Shown: positions 1-11,890, numbered from the stretch's first letter. The stretch is DNA of 64,000 nucleotides from Neckera pumila (GCA_963969595.1 OZ018417.1:17858501-17922500), one strand, 5' to 3'. The notes: generated by a model not told the origin, from the sequence alone. Program-made: numbers and translations.

Positions 1-475
1 AGACGTGAAAAAAAAGTTTTAAGAATAAAATTAAAAAAATCTAAAGGGAAACATACAGTACCCACTTCTGATATTCATCAGCAGTCCAGTTCAAGTGCGC
101 TAGACTATGAATGATGAAAGAGAACTGGCATGTGATGATCTCCGTCATCCTGAATCTGAGTTCAGAATTCTTTGCACAAAAAGTCTCAGCCTCGCGCCCC
201 AACACATGAGAACGTATCAGCATGCGCTTGAATGTACAAAACCATCATGAAAGGGTTTTGGGGACTCGGTGTGGGTGTCCGTGACATCCCGAGATCGAGG
301 ACCACGAGATGAGAAGACCAACCTTTGTAAGACACGAGCTCTATCTGATTTTCGGAACAACCAAGGCAGGAACCCACCTGAGTGCAGGTGGCTCTATCAT
401 TTCAATCTGTAACAGACTGCAACAGAATGCAGAAATCTGCAGCACAGCATGAAGAATGAAAAAAAAATCCGGCTT
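1..475. other. AT-rich DNA, no gene seen
   Basis: Short open frames occur on both strands, but none resembles a known protein and none shows a codon bias different from its surroundings. No repeat shared with the rest of the window was recognised here. Confidence 0.5.
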
Positions 476-617
476 GCTTGCAAGCAGCCCGCGTGGGTGA
501 ACTGACCCCGGCCTCGCTCGTCCCCTCAAACGCTGACATTTTTTTATTTGCAGCGCATGATAAAGTTTGCAAATTTTGAATTCATATTTGTAACCAAAGG
601 CCCCAAATTAGCTATAT

Positions 618-860
618 TAAATAGTGAAATTAGGTTGTCCCACACTAATTTCTTGATGTTCTACACTATATAACTGTGTTCAGTTATTGTAGAAGGATGT
701 TATAATGTAGGAGCCATGTGGAATGCATGGGTTGGTGCATTGGTTCATGGCTCAGGTTTAGAGAATGACATGTGCCTCCATCTAGACAAGTAGTGAGTCA
801 TGAGGTAACTTCTTTGGTGAAGGCAACCTAATTGTTAAGGCAACCCAATTTCATTATTTA
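618..860. mobile_element. TA-flanked MITE, AATAGTG family, copy 1
   Basis: Terminal inverted repeats read AATAGTGAAATTAGGTTG on the left and its imperfect complement on the right, and TA sits immediately outside both ends. About 240 bp, no coding capacity. Two other copies lie at 8840-9083 and 39163-39404. The element interrupts repeat R: the related sequence near 53510 runs through without it. Confidence 0.75.
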
Positions 861-1088
861 GTGTCGGAGAGGTGTAGAAGATAAATTATCAAGCTGAAAA
901 TAAGGGATCTTTTTTTTACATGCACCCCGGAATGACTTGGGGGGACAAGTGAAGACCACTGTTCGGGAAACTTTTTGAGTTTTACCGGCCAGTTTTCTTC
1001 AATTGCCAAATTGAACCGGTTTTTTAAGAACGGAATCCTGTTATTTCCTTTATTTTTTACTCAAAATAGAAATTTTATAGTTGTTTTC

Positions 1089-3443
1089 TACTACAAGAAA
1101 ATGGGCACTTTTGTGGCTGCAAAGGAATGATTGCATGTCCGGAATGACTAGAAAATGACTGTGGCTCTCTAATTGCACCACTTTTGAAACCAAAACCCAT
1201 CGCCAGTCATTTCGGAATCGGGCTCGCAAGTACAGGATGAACAATTGACAAAAAAGGACTACTAGGCCCACATTCTTGTTCACTGCATCGTTAACTTGCT
1301 GGATGAAAGAGGCAAAAATCCAATGTGGCCTATGAAGTCTTTGTGAAGTCATTTTCCTATCTTAAATTAGACTAACCTTCACTTGTGAGCAACTCAAAAA
1401 TGACTACAAAATGACTAACACAACTCTGAAACAATGGTTTACAAATTTACATAATTTAGGCCACTGCCCGTCATGACACGGGCAGGTAGTCCTTTGAATT
1501 TTATAGACTGTTTAAAAACCAGATCACCTGAGATGTCCACGAAATTTTTCTGACCAATTTCACCGTGTTGAAGTGCAATTGCAAAATGAGTAGGAGTTGT
1601 TCCATACTACAAAATGACTCCAGCCAAGTGATACAAGATGTCACGTTCAATTCCTGAGGAATTTGCAAGTCATTTTAGAGGCGCGAACGTTGCAACTTCG
1701 GGGCGTCCACATGTCATTGGGGAATGATTGCACACTATTCTGCAAAGACTTATTGATGTTGTATTAGAAATTGGGCACATTTGCGACTACTGCTATACTC
1801 TTGCACCCATTAGGGTCACCCCGAGCATCTATAGTAGCATCTATCAAAACCACTTTCTATAATGATGCCCTAATATTCTTCCTATGCTAATAGATTTTCC
1901 TTCGCCAACAATTTGATGGCGCCCACCACTCCTCCATGGTTCAAATCTTTGATGCAACAATACCACTAGTTGTAATCAACCCCGAGAACAAAGAGGACAT
2001 GGCTCATAGGCATTACAGTACTCTTAGGGGACTCTCTGAACGCTACTTCGTACCTTGCATTCTTGTGACTTCAATATGACTTCATCACAGTCAATTAAAA
2101 GTCGCGGTATAGGATTGTACCTCAAAAACGACTCATAAATGACTAACAAATGACTTTTGCACTACTGGCAACTGAATACTCAGCTCGGCATCCACATAGA
2201 CTGCAAATTTTGCAATTCTGGAAGATTGTGGAAATCATGTGCAGTCATCATCACACTTTTTTTGCATGAAGTAAGTAGACCTAGAACAACCACATATGTA
2301 TTCATTTTGGGGAAGTAAAATAGGTGACCATTTACTCTTCATGTGCCAATCTTTTCCAATCCATTTAGCAAATTTGTCTATAACTTTTTATTTGAGGCCC
2401 AAAATGTGAAATGGATTTTTGGAGATGAAAGTGAAAATGATTTCCTAACTTTTATTAGTTCAAAATTTTTTGAAAAAAAATATCTACTATGCCTCAATGA
2501 GGTTTGAAATATTACTAGTAACACAATTCCTTCATTTTACTTATCCCACATGGTTTGTCTTGCCTCCTACTACCCTACTTCTATAAAAGGCTTGTCATTT
2601 TTCTTCTTTATACTTATACAATAAGTGGATTTGGAAGCCATGCAAGATAAGCCAAATATGATGTATGGCCAATGTATGGTGTATGGTGTATTGCATAATA
2701 TATATGGCATATTGTATTTGGTATATTGTGTGGTGTATTGTATAATGTATATGGCATACTGTGTATTGTATTTGGTATATTGTAAATGGTGTATTGCTGT
2801 GGAACTTTGAATGTATGACTTATTCCTTGTCTATTTGTCATTATATTTCTTTTTGTAAACAATGCATTGCTGTAAATAAAAAATGACAGAAAAAATGTCT
2901 TTCGTTGTTTTGGAGAGTACTCTAAACTTGAAATCCATGTCACTTCAAAATGACTCATGCGTCACTCAAAAATGACTGGGGCAATCTTGAAAGTACATCC
3001 TACAAATAGCTGCAAAATAACTGGACACGTGTCAAAGCATCACTTGTCCATTGAAGATAATACTGCAACAATAACTAAAAAATGACTGGACACGTGTCAG
3101 TCTTGCACTGGTTGATACAACTCCCTCACGACTGCAGAATGACTGCAGAATAACTCACGCAGAGGTCCACGTCAATAATGGTCGACCAAATTTTTCAAAA
3201 AAATGGGCAATTGCTTGACCTTTCCCAAAAACTTTGTCCCTAAACCTGAATGTCATGTAGACAGACCCATCTGTTCTTCATCCAAGTCCACTTTCGTTGG
3301 TGATAACAAACCTGTGGTCATTAAAAGAATGACTTGTCCACTATGACTGCAGGGCCAGAAGTCATTTCCGAGTCACTTTTGTCCGAAATGACTGTTTTGG
3401 AGTCATTTTTTGCAGTCATGAAAGTGCCCATTTTTTTGTAGTG
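1089..3443. mobile_element. Non-autonomous CACTA transposon, about 2.35 kb
   Basis: The left end reads TACTACAAGAAAATGGGCAC, one base from the canonical plant CACTACAAGAAA end. The right end is GTGCCCATTTTTTTGTAGTG. Both subterminal regions carry more than ten copies of AATGACT or its complement in both orientations (for example near 1144, 1154, 1398, 1611, 2950, 3080, 3330 and 3387), as expected for the subterminal transposase-binding repeats of En/Spm-type elements. No transposase frame is present. A TATGG/GTATT-rich stretch at 2655-2800 is low complexity. The 3-bp flanks (TTC and TAC) do not match exactly, so the target duplication has decayed or an end is mis-set. Confidence 0.8.
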
Positions 3444-3585
3444 TACACCGGTTTTTTACCGATATTTTCAAATTGCAACCGGTTTTTTGTCCAATTCCAT
3501 CGGCTAACTTTGAACTAGCCACCGATTTTTTCCAATCATTGGTGGGACAAGTGAGGGGGTCAATTCACCCCAGCTCTTGCAATCC

Positions 3586-3907
3586 CCCTCCAAGTTCTAA
3601 TTTCAGCTGTTTTTTGTTGTTGTATTTTATATTCTTGCAGCCAACCCTCCGTACCGACACCAACTATGAAAATCTCCAACATGTGCAAATATTAACCAAA
3701 AGTTTTAAAAAATTTATCAAAAATTTCAAGAAAAAAAAGAGAGTTGTATAATTCCAATTCTACCATCGCTTGTGGATATTGCTAAATTTTTTTACCTGAT
3801 GAATTGGAATTAGCTGGAATGGCTGAAAATCCTAAACATGTCCTTGGATCACTGGGTGGAAGTGTCAGGTTGAAAAGGAGAAAGTAAGATTTTACTTGGG
3901 GCCATTG
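3586..3907. other. AT-rich DNA, no gene seen
   Basis: Nothing recognised between repeat R and the next MITE. The open frame over 3473-3751 is low-complexity sequence that begins inside repeat R. Confidence 0.5.
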
Positions 3908-4203
3908 TAAGGTAACTACACCTAAAATCACACGGTTCCTAAAATTGCACAATGGATATTCTTGCCTAAAATGTACTCCCACTATTCATATGACTCTATG
4001 ATCATTTTTGGATACACCTATTCTCAACACTTTGGAAATTTGTAGTTTATTCACACGGTGTCCAAAAAATGCATTCTTAGAGAATCTAGAATCTCCTTTT
4101 GACTACCAATGGGACCCCACAAAAAAAATTCAATATAATAGTGAAAACCACGTTGAATAAGGTTGAATTGCTTAACTGTGCGATTTAAGGTGCAGTTACC
4201 TTA
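3908..4203. mobile_element. TA-flanked MITE, AGGTAACTACACC family, copy 1
   Basis: The left end TA-AGGTAACTACACCTAAAAT is matched in inverted orientation at the right (ATTTAAGGTGCAGTTACCT-TA). About 292 bp, non-coding. A related copy in the opposite orientation lies at 5749-6026, and a decayed one follows directly (4275-4482). The TA on both sides points to Tc1/mariner-type target duplication. Confidence 0.75.
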
Positions 4204-4274
4204 ATCACCAGACTAAACAAAGTGTAAAACTTCATTTTTTCACCTCTTGTCAATGAACTCAAGTGACAAATAAT

Positions 4275-4482
4275 ATTTTTTGTGGTATCTAGGGTTGTTT
4301 TGGATAGACACATTTTCAACACTTTGGAAATTCATACTTTATTCTTACAGTTTCTAATTAAAAACGCATGCAAGGACAATCTAGAATCCCTTTTTTAGTC
4401 CCCCCAAAATCCATCAAACAAAATTGGTAATATGAACGCTATTCAAAGACTTATTCAGACAATTTTTGGTGCAATTACCTTG
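4275..4482. mobile_element. Decayed AGGTAACTACACC-family MITE fragment
   Basis: Shares the interior of the 3908-4203 element (ACACTTTGGAAATT and the following GAATC-rich segment) in the same orientation and ends at GCAATTACCT. The left end is not recognisable. Confidence 0.5.
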
Positions 4483-4532
4483 TGCACAAATTCATTTCTT
4501 GTATGGTGCTTAATATTAGGATAAATCATCTT

Positions 4533-5463
4533 TTAACCCCTAAAAGCCCAAACACTGTTTTTTGGCAACATAGTGATTTTGGGCAGCTCACTATGAATGG
4601 AGTTTTTATTTTTTTTCTTTGAAATTTTCACACAACATTTTCTTGAAGAGTAGCTTTATGGCCCAACAATTTTCGTAACTTTAGACTACATGATTAAAAA
4701 GTTATTGTATGATATGTGATGTTTAGTGCTCGGCGGGCAGCTCAAAAAATTCTTAAAAAATCACTTTTTAAAAAAATCAAAATTTGAAATTGATTCTTTA
4801 GATTTATATGTACATGAAAAGCTTTGAATCATTCCATTTTGATTTAGGAGATGAAAATTATGAAGTGTTCTAGTTTGCGGGCAGTTATGGATTCCCTACT
4901 CTAAAATAAACTTTGAAATCCTTTATTTAACTCAATTTTCAATAGTTTTGAGAAAAAAATAAAAGTATTGGGTGTAGATTGCTTATTACATCATTATAGC
5001 CATTGAGATTGGCATTCATCAATTCCATAATTAAGTTCTTAACAATTTTGTGTTTTGGATCATTCTCTACTTCTTTCTACTTACTATTTTTTTCCTGTAT
5101 GTTGTGCAATTTTAAATGATTTGAAATTTTTCAAAAACACAACCAACTTGATTTTAAAAATGAATCCAAAGAATAACCACCATTTTGGACATTTTTTCAT
5201 AAAAATGTGACCTTGTGAAGTGCAACTGCCCGGATTTTCGCAGAGACAAAAAGGATTTTTTTCAATTCAAACACTAATATCTTGCAATCTACAAGGTGGA
5301 AAATTCTGAAATTTTTTCCACATCTTCTCAAACCAGTGCACTACAAGATATTACGGTTACATATGTCCAAAAATTTTTCTTTTTTAAAATTTGATACTTG
5401 TATTAGAAATGGCAGTTTTGGAGCGTTTTTGGTGAAAACATAGTCAAATACATTTAGGGTTAA
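4533..5463 (+). mobile_element. TTAA-flanked piggyBac-like MITE, subtype B
   Basis: Begins TTAA-CCCCTAAAAGCCC and ends CATTTAGGG-TTAA, about 0.93 kb. The interior matches 39546-40479 along its length, including GGGCAG motifs near 4573, 4735 and 4880 and a CTGCCC near 5228. No transposase coding. Plus here means the GGGCAG-rich end lies at the lower coordinate. Confidence 0.75.
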
Positions 5464-5748
5464 GGTAGAACAACTCAATGCTGTCCGTAACCCAATTCCA
5501 ACATCTATTGGACCCTCCCATTTGCATCAATCACCCACCCACTACCACAATCTTAGCAATCCTTTAGCATCATGACAATGCACTTGGAGAGGGGACATGT
5601 TAGTGTAAAGTTCAGCATTGTATGAGTCTACAAACGCTTTACAGTGTAGTCCCAACAAACTTTGAAAAATCACAAGAAAATTCATTTCTTGTCAGAATGT
5701 CTTTATTATGGCTTCTCCAAGGTACCACATAACAAATCTGCTTGGTAA

Positions 5749-6026
5749 TAAGGTAACTACACCTAAAATTGCACGTTTTCAGCATGGTTCCATTATTATA
5801 TTGAAAAAGTTTTTGTAGGGTCTTGCTGGTAGTCAAATGGAGATTCTAGATTCTCTTAGAATGCATTTTTTGAACACCGTATGAATAAACTATGAATTTT
5901 CAAAGTGCCAAAAATAGGTACACCTAAAATCAACCATAGACTTTCATGGATAGTGGAAGTACATTTTAGGCAAGAATCTAGGCTGTGCAATTTTAGAAAG
6001 TGGTTGATTTAGGTGTACTTAGCTTA
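5749..6026. mobile_element. TA-flanked MITE, AGGTAACTACACC family, copy 2 (inverted)
   Basis: Starts TA-AGGTAACTACACC and ends GGTGTACTTAGCT-TA. The interior is the reverse complement of the 3908-4203 copy (GAGATTCTAGATTCTC segment). Non-coding. Confidence 0.7.
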
Positions 6027-6576
6027 TACCAGAAACTAAAAGAAGGAAACTGTTTCCTTCTTGTTTCATTTGATGTTTTGCAGCCAGTATTAAGTACCTG
6101 TGGTAGTGGTTGTGGGTTGCACATGGCAAAATAATCTTCATACCTACTCATACTGCCCACGTCTCATTGATTGGTATGGGACACTTCTATACAACAATAC
6201 CATTAACAATTGGGATAAACAGTCCCACTAACAATTGGGATAAATCACTTCCTCCTTTTGCATTGAAACAAAAGACAGAACACACCCTTATATTTGTGTC
6301 AAACAAAACAAAACAAAAGACAGAAAACCTCAATTAATTCTTGTTTCTGCTGGTAAGCCATGTTTTTGGAAGAACTAATTCTACTGTGACAAAAGAAACT
6401 TTAGGGACCTAACTTACTCACACACTGCCCACTACACATTAATTGGTATGGTACACTTTGAGAAGATTTAATTATTTTTGAAACAAATGAAACGGAGTTC
6501 CATTGCAAGGAAAAAATACAGACCGTTGGCTTTGAGAAGATTCAATACCTTAGGAAATGGGAAATACAGTACTAAG
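6027..6576. other. AT-rich DNA, no gene seen
   Basis: Contains a short near-direct repeat of ACAATTGGGATAAA (about 6208-6245) and A/C-rich tracts. No gene or element ends recognised. Confidence 0.45.
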
Positions 6577-7818
6577 TTAGCCCCTAAAGTTCCGTGACTC
6601 ATTAGAAGAGATTTGAGGCTTCCAAGAGACTGCGAGTTATCCTGCGTTCCTGCAGCGTTTCCAGCCTGTAGAACGCAAGAATGCTGCTGGGTTGATGTGG
6701 TCAAGAGAGTGCCACGTCATTTTCGAAAAAATAAAAATAAAAAAATTGGTCTGAAATGATATTTGGGAGAGAAAAAAATTTATTTATTTTTATTTTATTT
6801 TTTGAAAAAAATAAATTCTGACAGCCTGTACCGGTTGTTTTCAGATCTAGCCAGATTGGGAAACGGGCCTAAAACGGCCCTCCAATGCCCTCAAATATCT
6901 TCTAATGATGTAATCACCAAAAATGCTCCAAAATTGCCATTTCTAATACAACTACCAAATTTTTGGAGAAAAACAATTTTTGACACATGTAACCATAGGA
7001 TCTTGTTGTATGATGTATTAACAACATGTGGTAAAATTTTTAGAAAATTCCACTGTGAAGATCAAAAGATATAAGCATCCAAAGTCTCCAAAACCATTTT
7101 TTCAATCTTGCAGCAAACCAAGCAGCTGCATTTCACAAGCTCATTTTTCAATGAAAAAATTTCCAAAATGGTGGTGCTTCTCTGAATTCAATTTCCTAAA
7201 CAAGTTGGCAATATGCTTGAAATTTTTCGCATCATTTGGAATTGTATAACATACAGGAAAAATATAGTAAGTAGAAAGAAGTAGATAATGATTCAAAACA
7301 CTAAATTGTTAAGAATTTATTTATGAATTAAAAAAGTGCCAATCCCAACGGTTGAAATGTTGTAATAATCAATCTATATCCTAAGATTTTTTTTTTTTCC
7401 AAAAATATTGAAAACTGAGTCAAATAAACGATTACAAAGTTTTTTTAATAGTAGAGAATCTATAACTGCCCCAAAACAAAAAAAACCTCATAATTTTTGA
7501 CTCAATGATTGGAATGGAATGATTCAAACCTTTCCACGCATATATAATTGTAGAAAACCGGTTTCAAATATTTATTTCTGAAAAAATTATTTTTTTTAGA
7601 TTTGTTCAAACTGCCCGCTTGGTGAAAAAAGTAATATATTAGGCCATAACTTTTGACTCGTATTTCCAAATGTCATGAAATTTAATGCACATGAAAGATA
7701 TTCCTCGTCCCCAAGTTCTATTAAAATTTTAGTCCAAAATATTTAAACCTCTAGTCACAGGTACTTGCCCAAAATTTCTATAATGCCAAAAAACGCATGC
7801 TGGTCCTTTAGGGGTTAA
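6577..7818 (-). mobile_element. TTAA-flanked piggyBac-like MITE, subtype B, split by another MITE
   Basis: The right end is GGTCCTTTAGGGG-TTAA (7815-7818). The left end is TTAG-CCCCTAAAGTT (6577 on), where TTAG is TTAA with one change. The two halves are separated by a 308-bp element at 6600-6907. Removing it rejoins GTGACT to ATGTAATCACC, as in the intact copy at 39546-40479. The original length was about 0.93 kb. Non-coding. Confidence 0.75.
6600..6907. mobile_element. MITE with CATTAGA termini (family 2), nested copy
   Basis: The ends are CATTAGAAGAGATTTGAGG and the inverted CCTCAAATATCTTCTAATG. A second copy is at 8484-8756. It lies inside the piggyBac-like element 6577-7818, so it is younger than that insertion. 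No clear target duplication beyond the TA within the ends. Non-coding. Confidence 0.75.
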
Positions 7819-8483
7819 TAAACTCGCATGATTTTGCAATCACTGAATCCTCTCATTTTGGGTACACTTGGTAAGGTAGGAGGCTCTAAAATCGCACAGG
7901 CATTAAGAACGGCCCCTAAAAATGGTTGTGAAAAAGACATGAGGTGGTTCTAAAAATGGCCTCTATAGTCATCGAATGAATCAAGTTAAAAAGCATTGTT
8001 AATTGGTCCTGCCAAGTCACCTATAGTTGGTGGTATGTATTCTTCCCTTTGCAATGAAATTCTGTTTCATTTGTTAAAACAAAAAACAAAAAACAAAAAA
8101 CATTATTAATTGGAAGAGACAATTATTCTTTTTGCTTTCCCTATCTTCTTTTAGAATTGTAAGTGAACAATTTATGGAAGGCCTAGGGTCATAAGCAGGC
8201 ACCTACGACACAACTTGTTTAAAAATTCATAACCAATTCAATAATGCTTCAACAATATGAAAACCCTTGTGTTAGATTCCTCATCTATTTCTCTTTGTCT
8301 AAAACTCAAACTCTTCTCAATAAGTCATTGAAATGCTAATCCAAAAGTATTCTCTTAAACTTTTTTTTTCTTACAATCGATATTCTTTAATCAATTTCTT
8401 TGCTTTTATGTACTATTTCATTGTGTACAATTATTCAATAAAAATCAGTATTTTAATCTGACTTATACCCAAATAATTACTAG
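7819..8483. other. AT-rich DNA with a dispersed repeat at 8215-8340
   Basis: No gene seen. Positions 8215-8340 (ATTCATAACCAATTCAA, then AATATGAAAACCC) match segments at 15585-15730, 27175-27340 and, weakly, 31325-31420. This is a dispersed repeat of unknown class. A possible AGGTA-type MITE end (GGTAAGGTAGGAGG) is at 7870, without a partner. Confidence 0.45.
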
Positions 8484-8756
8484 CATTAGATGATATTTGG
8501 GGGTCCTGGAGGGCCATTTCAGGCCTGTTCCCTGATCTGCCCAAATTCAGTGAACGCCGGTACGGGTGTGTCAGAAAAAAAAATTTCAAAAAAAATAAAA
8601 AAAATAAAAAAAATTCTTACCAAAATATCATTTTAAGCAAAAAATAAAATAAAAAATATATTTTTTTTTTTTCAAGAAATTACGTGGCAGTCGCTTGACC
8701 ACGTCAGACAACAGGGGAACTCACAACCCTCCAATACCCCCAAATCTCATCTAATG
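8484..8756. mobile_element. MITE with CATTAGA termini (family 2), copy 2
   Basis: The ends are CATTAGATGATATTTGGGGG and the inverted CCCCCAAATCTCATCTAATG. The interior, inverted relative to 6600-6907, includes CCGGTAC, a run of A/T homopolymers and TGACCACGTCAG. Non-coding, 273 bp. Confidence 0.75.
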
Positions 8757-8839
8757 TTTTTGGAATTTTTAATTTTTTTCAAAAGACATCAACATCTACA
8801 TAACAACATTTTTTGGTAAGATTGTCTCATCTTCTACAC

Positions 8840-9083
8840 TAAATAGTGAAATTAGATTGCTCCACACTAGTTTCTCAACATTCTACACTATATAAATATG
8901 TGTAGATATTGTAGAAGGATGCAACAATGTAGGAACCATGTGTGTTGCATTTGGTTGGTGTACTGGTTTATGGCTCGGGTTTAGAGAACGGCATATGCTT
9001 CCAACTGGCCAAGCAGTGAGTCATGAAGTAACTTCTCTCAGTAAAGCAACCTAATTGTTAAGGCAGCCCAATTTCACTATTTA
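8840..9083. mobile_element. TA-flanked MITE, AATAGTG family, copy 2
   Basis: TA-AATAGTGAAATTAGATTG on the left and CCCAATTTCACTATT-TA on the right. The interior is colinear with 618-860. About 240 bp, non-coding. Confidence 0.75.
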
Positions 9084-9629
9084 GAGTAAAAATACTTTTC
9101 AAACCGTGAAAAATGAAATGTTTGCCTAACAAATTTGTTGAACCAAACTTATAAATCTAGACCCGCATGCCTTGCCATCAACTTCAAATAACCATGCCTA
9201 TAGCCTAAGACTTTTTTGATGTGTCCTATGGCTTATCTGGACATATTATTCTGCATAAAGGTCAGATTTGGCATAGATAAAGTCTTTTTTGTAAAAAAAG
9301 TGCCATGTGTCATCTTTTGAGTGGTGTGAGGTGACTTGGATCCTTAAAATCTGACGTGGAAATTCAATTCTGGCACCTAAGTGCCAAATCAAACCTTTAC
9401 ATACAACGGTAAACCACACTCCAACATGCAAGTGACTACAACAATTTTATTTGTTGGCTCTGTCCTTACATAAAGACTATGCCAACGAGTCTGAAATGAG
9501 TCCAGTTTTTGGTTTTCCAAATCTTACCTACAACCCTTTTCAAATTGTACGAAGATGTTGTCCACTACCTGAAAACGTAAAAAATTGCGGAAACATGTCC
9601 AACTAGTCGATCCTCAAGCTTGCACCTGA
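9084..9629. other. No gene seen
   Basis: Unremarkable AT-rich sequence; short frames only. Confidence 0.45.
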
Positions 9630-9960
9630 CCTTAGGTCTGGTGGGAAGGGGTAGGATTTGTGAGTAGGGATGTAGGGGTCTAATGGGGAGGGGGTAGGGA
9701 TTTGTGGGGAGGGGTCTACTAGGGGATTTGGTTGGAGGGGGTAGGATAGGGTCCAACTGGTTGGGGGGGGGTCTAGGAGGGAAACTGGTGGGGAGAGTCT
9801 GAGAAAGAGAGAGGTTGGGTTAGAGAAGTGGGTGGGAGTGGTTCGACTAGTCGGGAAGGGGGAGGCTATGTGAAGGAGCTACAAGGAGGGAGCTAGTGAG
9901 CTAAATAGAAGGAGGGAATGAAAGGGAGCTGCTAGGTGGAGGGGGAGGGAGCTACTTAGG
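9630..9960. repeat. G-rich degenerate repeat tract
   Basis: About 330 bp in which the plus strand is strongly purine (G) rich, with irregular repeats of GGGTAGGATTTG, GGGGAGGGG and GGGTCTA-like units. Many runs of three to eight G make it a candidate quadruplex-forming or strand-asymmetric tract. The apparent reading frame on the minus strand (Pro/Leu-rich) follows from this composition and is not treated as a gene. Confidence 0.5.
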
Positions 9961-11731
9961 AAGCCTATTTTTTCTTCATTTCACCTCAAGCAGAGCCTCA
10001 TGGTCACACTGTTCTTGTATTTTATTTTATTTTTTGCAATATTAGCCTTTATTTTAATAAGCAATTTTTATGTTTTTAGAAATTCTTTACTTAAATCTTA
10101 CAATCAACTAATGTAAATAGTTTCAATCCTTGTTTCCTAATATAAATCACCATTATCAATTTTTCCACTATTTTTTTTTGTTTAATTCACCCTAATATCA
10201 ATATTGTTGATTACCTAGGACAAAGCCTCACGGTCATACCGTTTTTGTTTTTTTTCCAAGGGCAATTGCCCAATTGCCTCAAAAAAATGAACAACTTCAA
10301 GCCACTAGAAAAAAAAAGGGGGATAAATGTGTTTTAAAGCACCAACCCACAATCATGGCCCTACCTACGCCTGCTACAATGGACTAGGTAATTGGTCTGC
10401 ACCACCTGGTTATGGAAAATAACCGGGGACTAGTACCTGTCGAGCCGCGGGAGCATACTCAAATTGATGTTAGCCTCCTTCAATTCAAGCCCCAAAAATG
10501 AAGGAGCCAGGAAACTCATAACCTTCAGTTCTTGAAACAAAGGCCACATACCCCAAAAGCAAAACCAAAAAATTGCTTTCCAAGATTGGATTGGCAGTTT
10601 GACAGAACATGACTATCTGAATTGTTTGCTGGAATTAGAAGTTGCAAAAAACAAACTTATTGACTAAATCTAGCCTCATTTCTTAATGTCTTTGCCATTC
10701 TATAATATGATCTATATTAGTGTTGCTTTTTTGGACAAGTGTCTCCAGAAGCCTTTAGATCACTGGAACAAATATGGTGGAACAAATATGGAGGGAGGGA
10801 GTCGGACGGGCTTAAACCCTCAGACAAGTGCAAAATTTCACTAAAAACCCCCCAATGATCTACACATTCAAATAGGCCTAGCCATGCCTTCAGTTGTGCT
10901 GAAATTTTGGGTGTGTCCTGTCTGCCTACGGCTTGACCATTGTCGGACGCATGGAACCAGCTTCCCAAGTCCAAGTGACACACACATGCCTGGAGATTGT
11001 AACTTATGTTATGTGGTACTTTGCGCTCCTCATATTATGACCATACCTAAGTTACAGAATGAGATGGGGCTCCTGATGAGGCTCCGGGGCCTAAGGTGGG
11101 TACAAAACTGCCACAAATTGATACTGTGCCTAGTTACTGTTACTAGACTGGTCAAATTTTCATATTGTCTTGTTGACAAGTGAAAGGAGGTTCCTACGCA
11201 CCAAAGAACGTAGCATTTGGATATTGTATGCAAAAGTTATTAAGGAACAAAGTTTGGTTCTAAAAGCGTTTCTTCCACATACTTAGGTACAGAACTAATT
11301 TTGGAGATGTACAAAGTATATAAATGGTGGTTTAAGGTCAGTGGCGCATTTGGGTGTACCCACCTTATACCGGCGCCACTGGCATCTGAATCAAAGCCAA
11401 ATCACGGAGGTACAAAGTAACATGAAAAATGGTCAGAGGCAGAAATGAGACAAAGCGCGTCTTCCATCTTCCTTCATTCTCCAATACACGCACAAAACCC
11501 AAGGAATTAAGAAACACACGGAGGGTTGAGGCTAGGCAGGCTCAAAACCAATGCGAGGTGGAGACTAGCTTAGTTGAATCATTTGAAGGTGAAGTAGGCA
11601 AATTGGAGAGACATGGCAAAACCGAAGTGGGGTGGGACCGACCTTCCTTATAACTTATGAAAATTTATAATTTTTTGTAAAATGTAATTAAGGGATTGAA
11701 ATTAGGCACATATAATTATATCAACACACAT
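9961..11731. other. Unclassified intergenic DNA
   Basis: No gene recognised. A motif AGCCTCAYGGTCA occurs near 10007 and 10221, about 210 bp apart, and may mark a small duplication. Positions 11339-11381 can form a hairpin with a perfect 9-bp stem (CAGTGGCGC/GCGCCACTG). Frames of 88-99 codons at 10717-11183 overlap on opposite strands and show no recognisable domain. Confidence 0.4.
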
Positions 11732-11890
11732 TTAACCCCTAAAGGACCAAACTGTGTTTTTTTGGCAACATAGCGATTTTGGGCAGCTCACTACGAATGG
11801 AATTTTTTTTTTCTTTGAAAATTTAACACAACATTTTCCCAAGGAGTAGCTATAAGGCCCAATAAAATTTCATAACTTTTGAATAGTTGG
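11732..11890 (+). mobile_element. Truncated piggyBac-like MITE, left end only
   Basis: TTAA-CCCCTAAAGGACC followed by the subtype B start (TTGGCAACATAGCGATTTTG, then GGGCAG). Homology stops near 11890. Confidence 0.7.

Larger units (their letters stand above)
476..3585. repeat. Repeat R, long copy split by two later insertions
   Basis: The outer ends (about 476-533 and 3541-3585) are imperfect inverted copies of each other around GGGTGAACTGACCCC. Between them, 545-615 plus 861-960 matches 53456-53585. Parts of 960-1085 and 3444-3540 match 54630-55040 and, inverted, 16200-16420 and 46890-47090. Two younger elements interrupt the copy: a TA-flanked MITE (618-860) and a CACTA element (1089-3443). 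Without them the host repeat would be roughly 0.5 kb. Its class is unknown; the inverted ends suggest a DNA element. Confidence 0.5.

Noticed and set aside
2625..2810. Tyr/Met/Val-rich frame
   Set aside because: Simple TATGGTGTATTG-like repeat inside the CACTA element; a complementary frame runs on the other strand.
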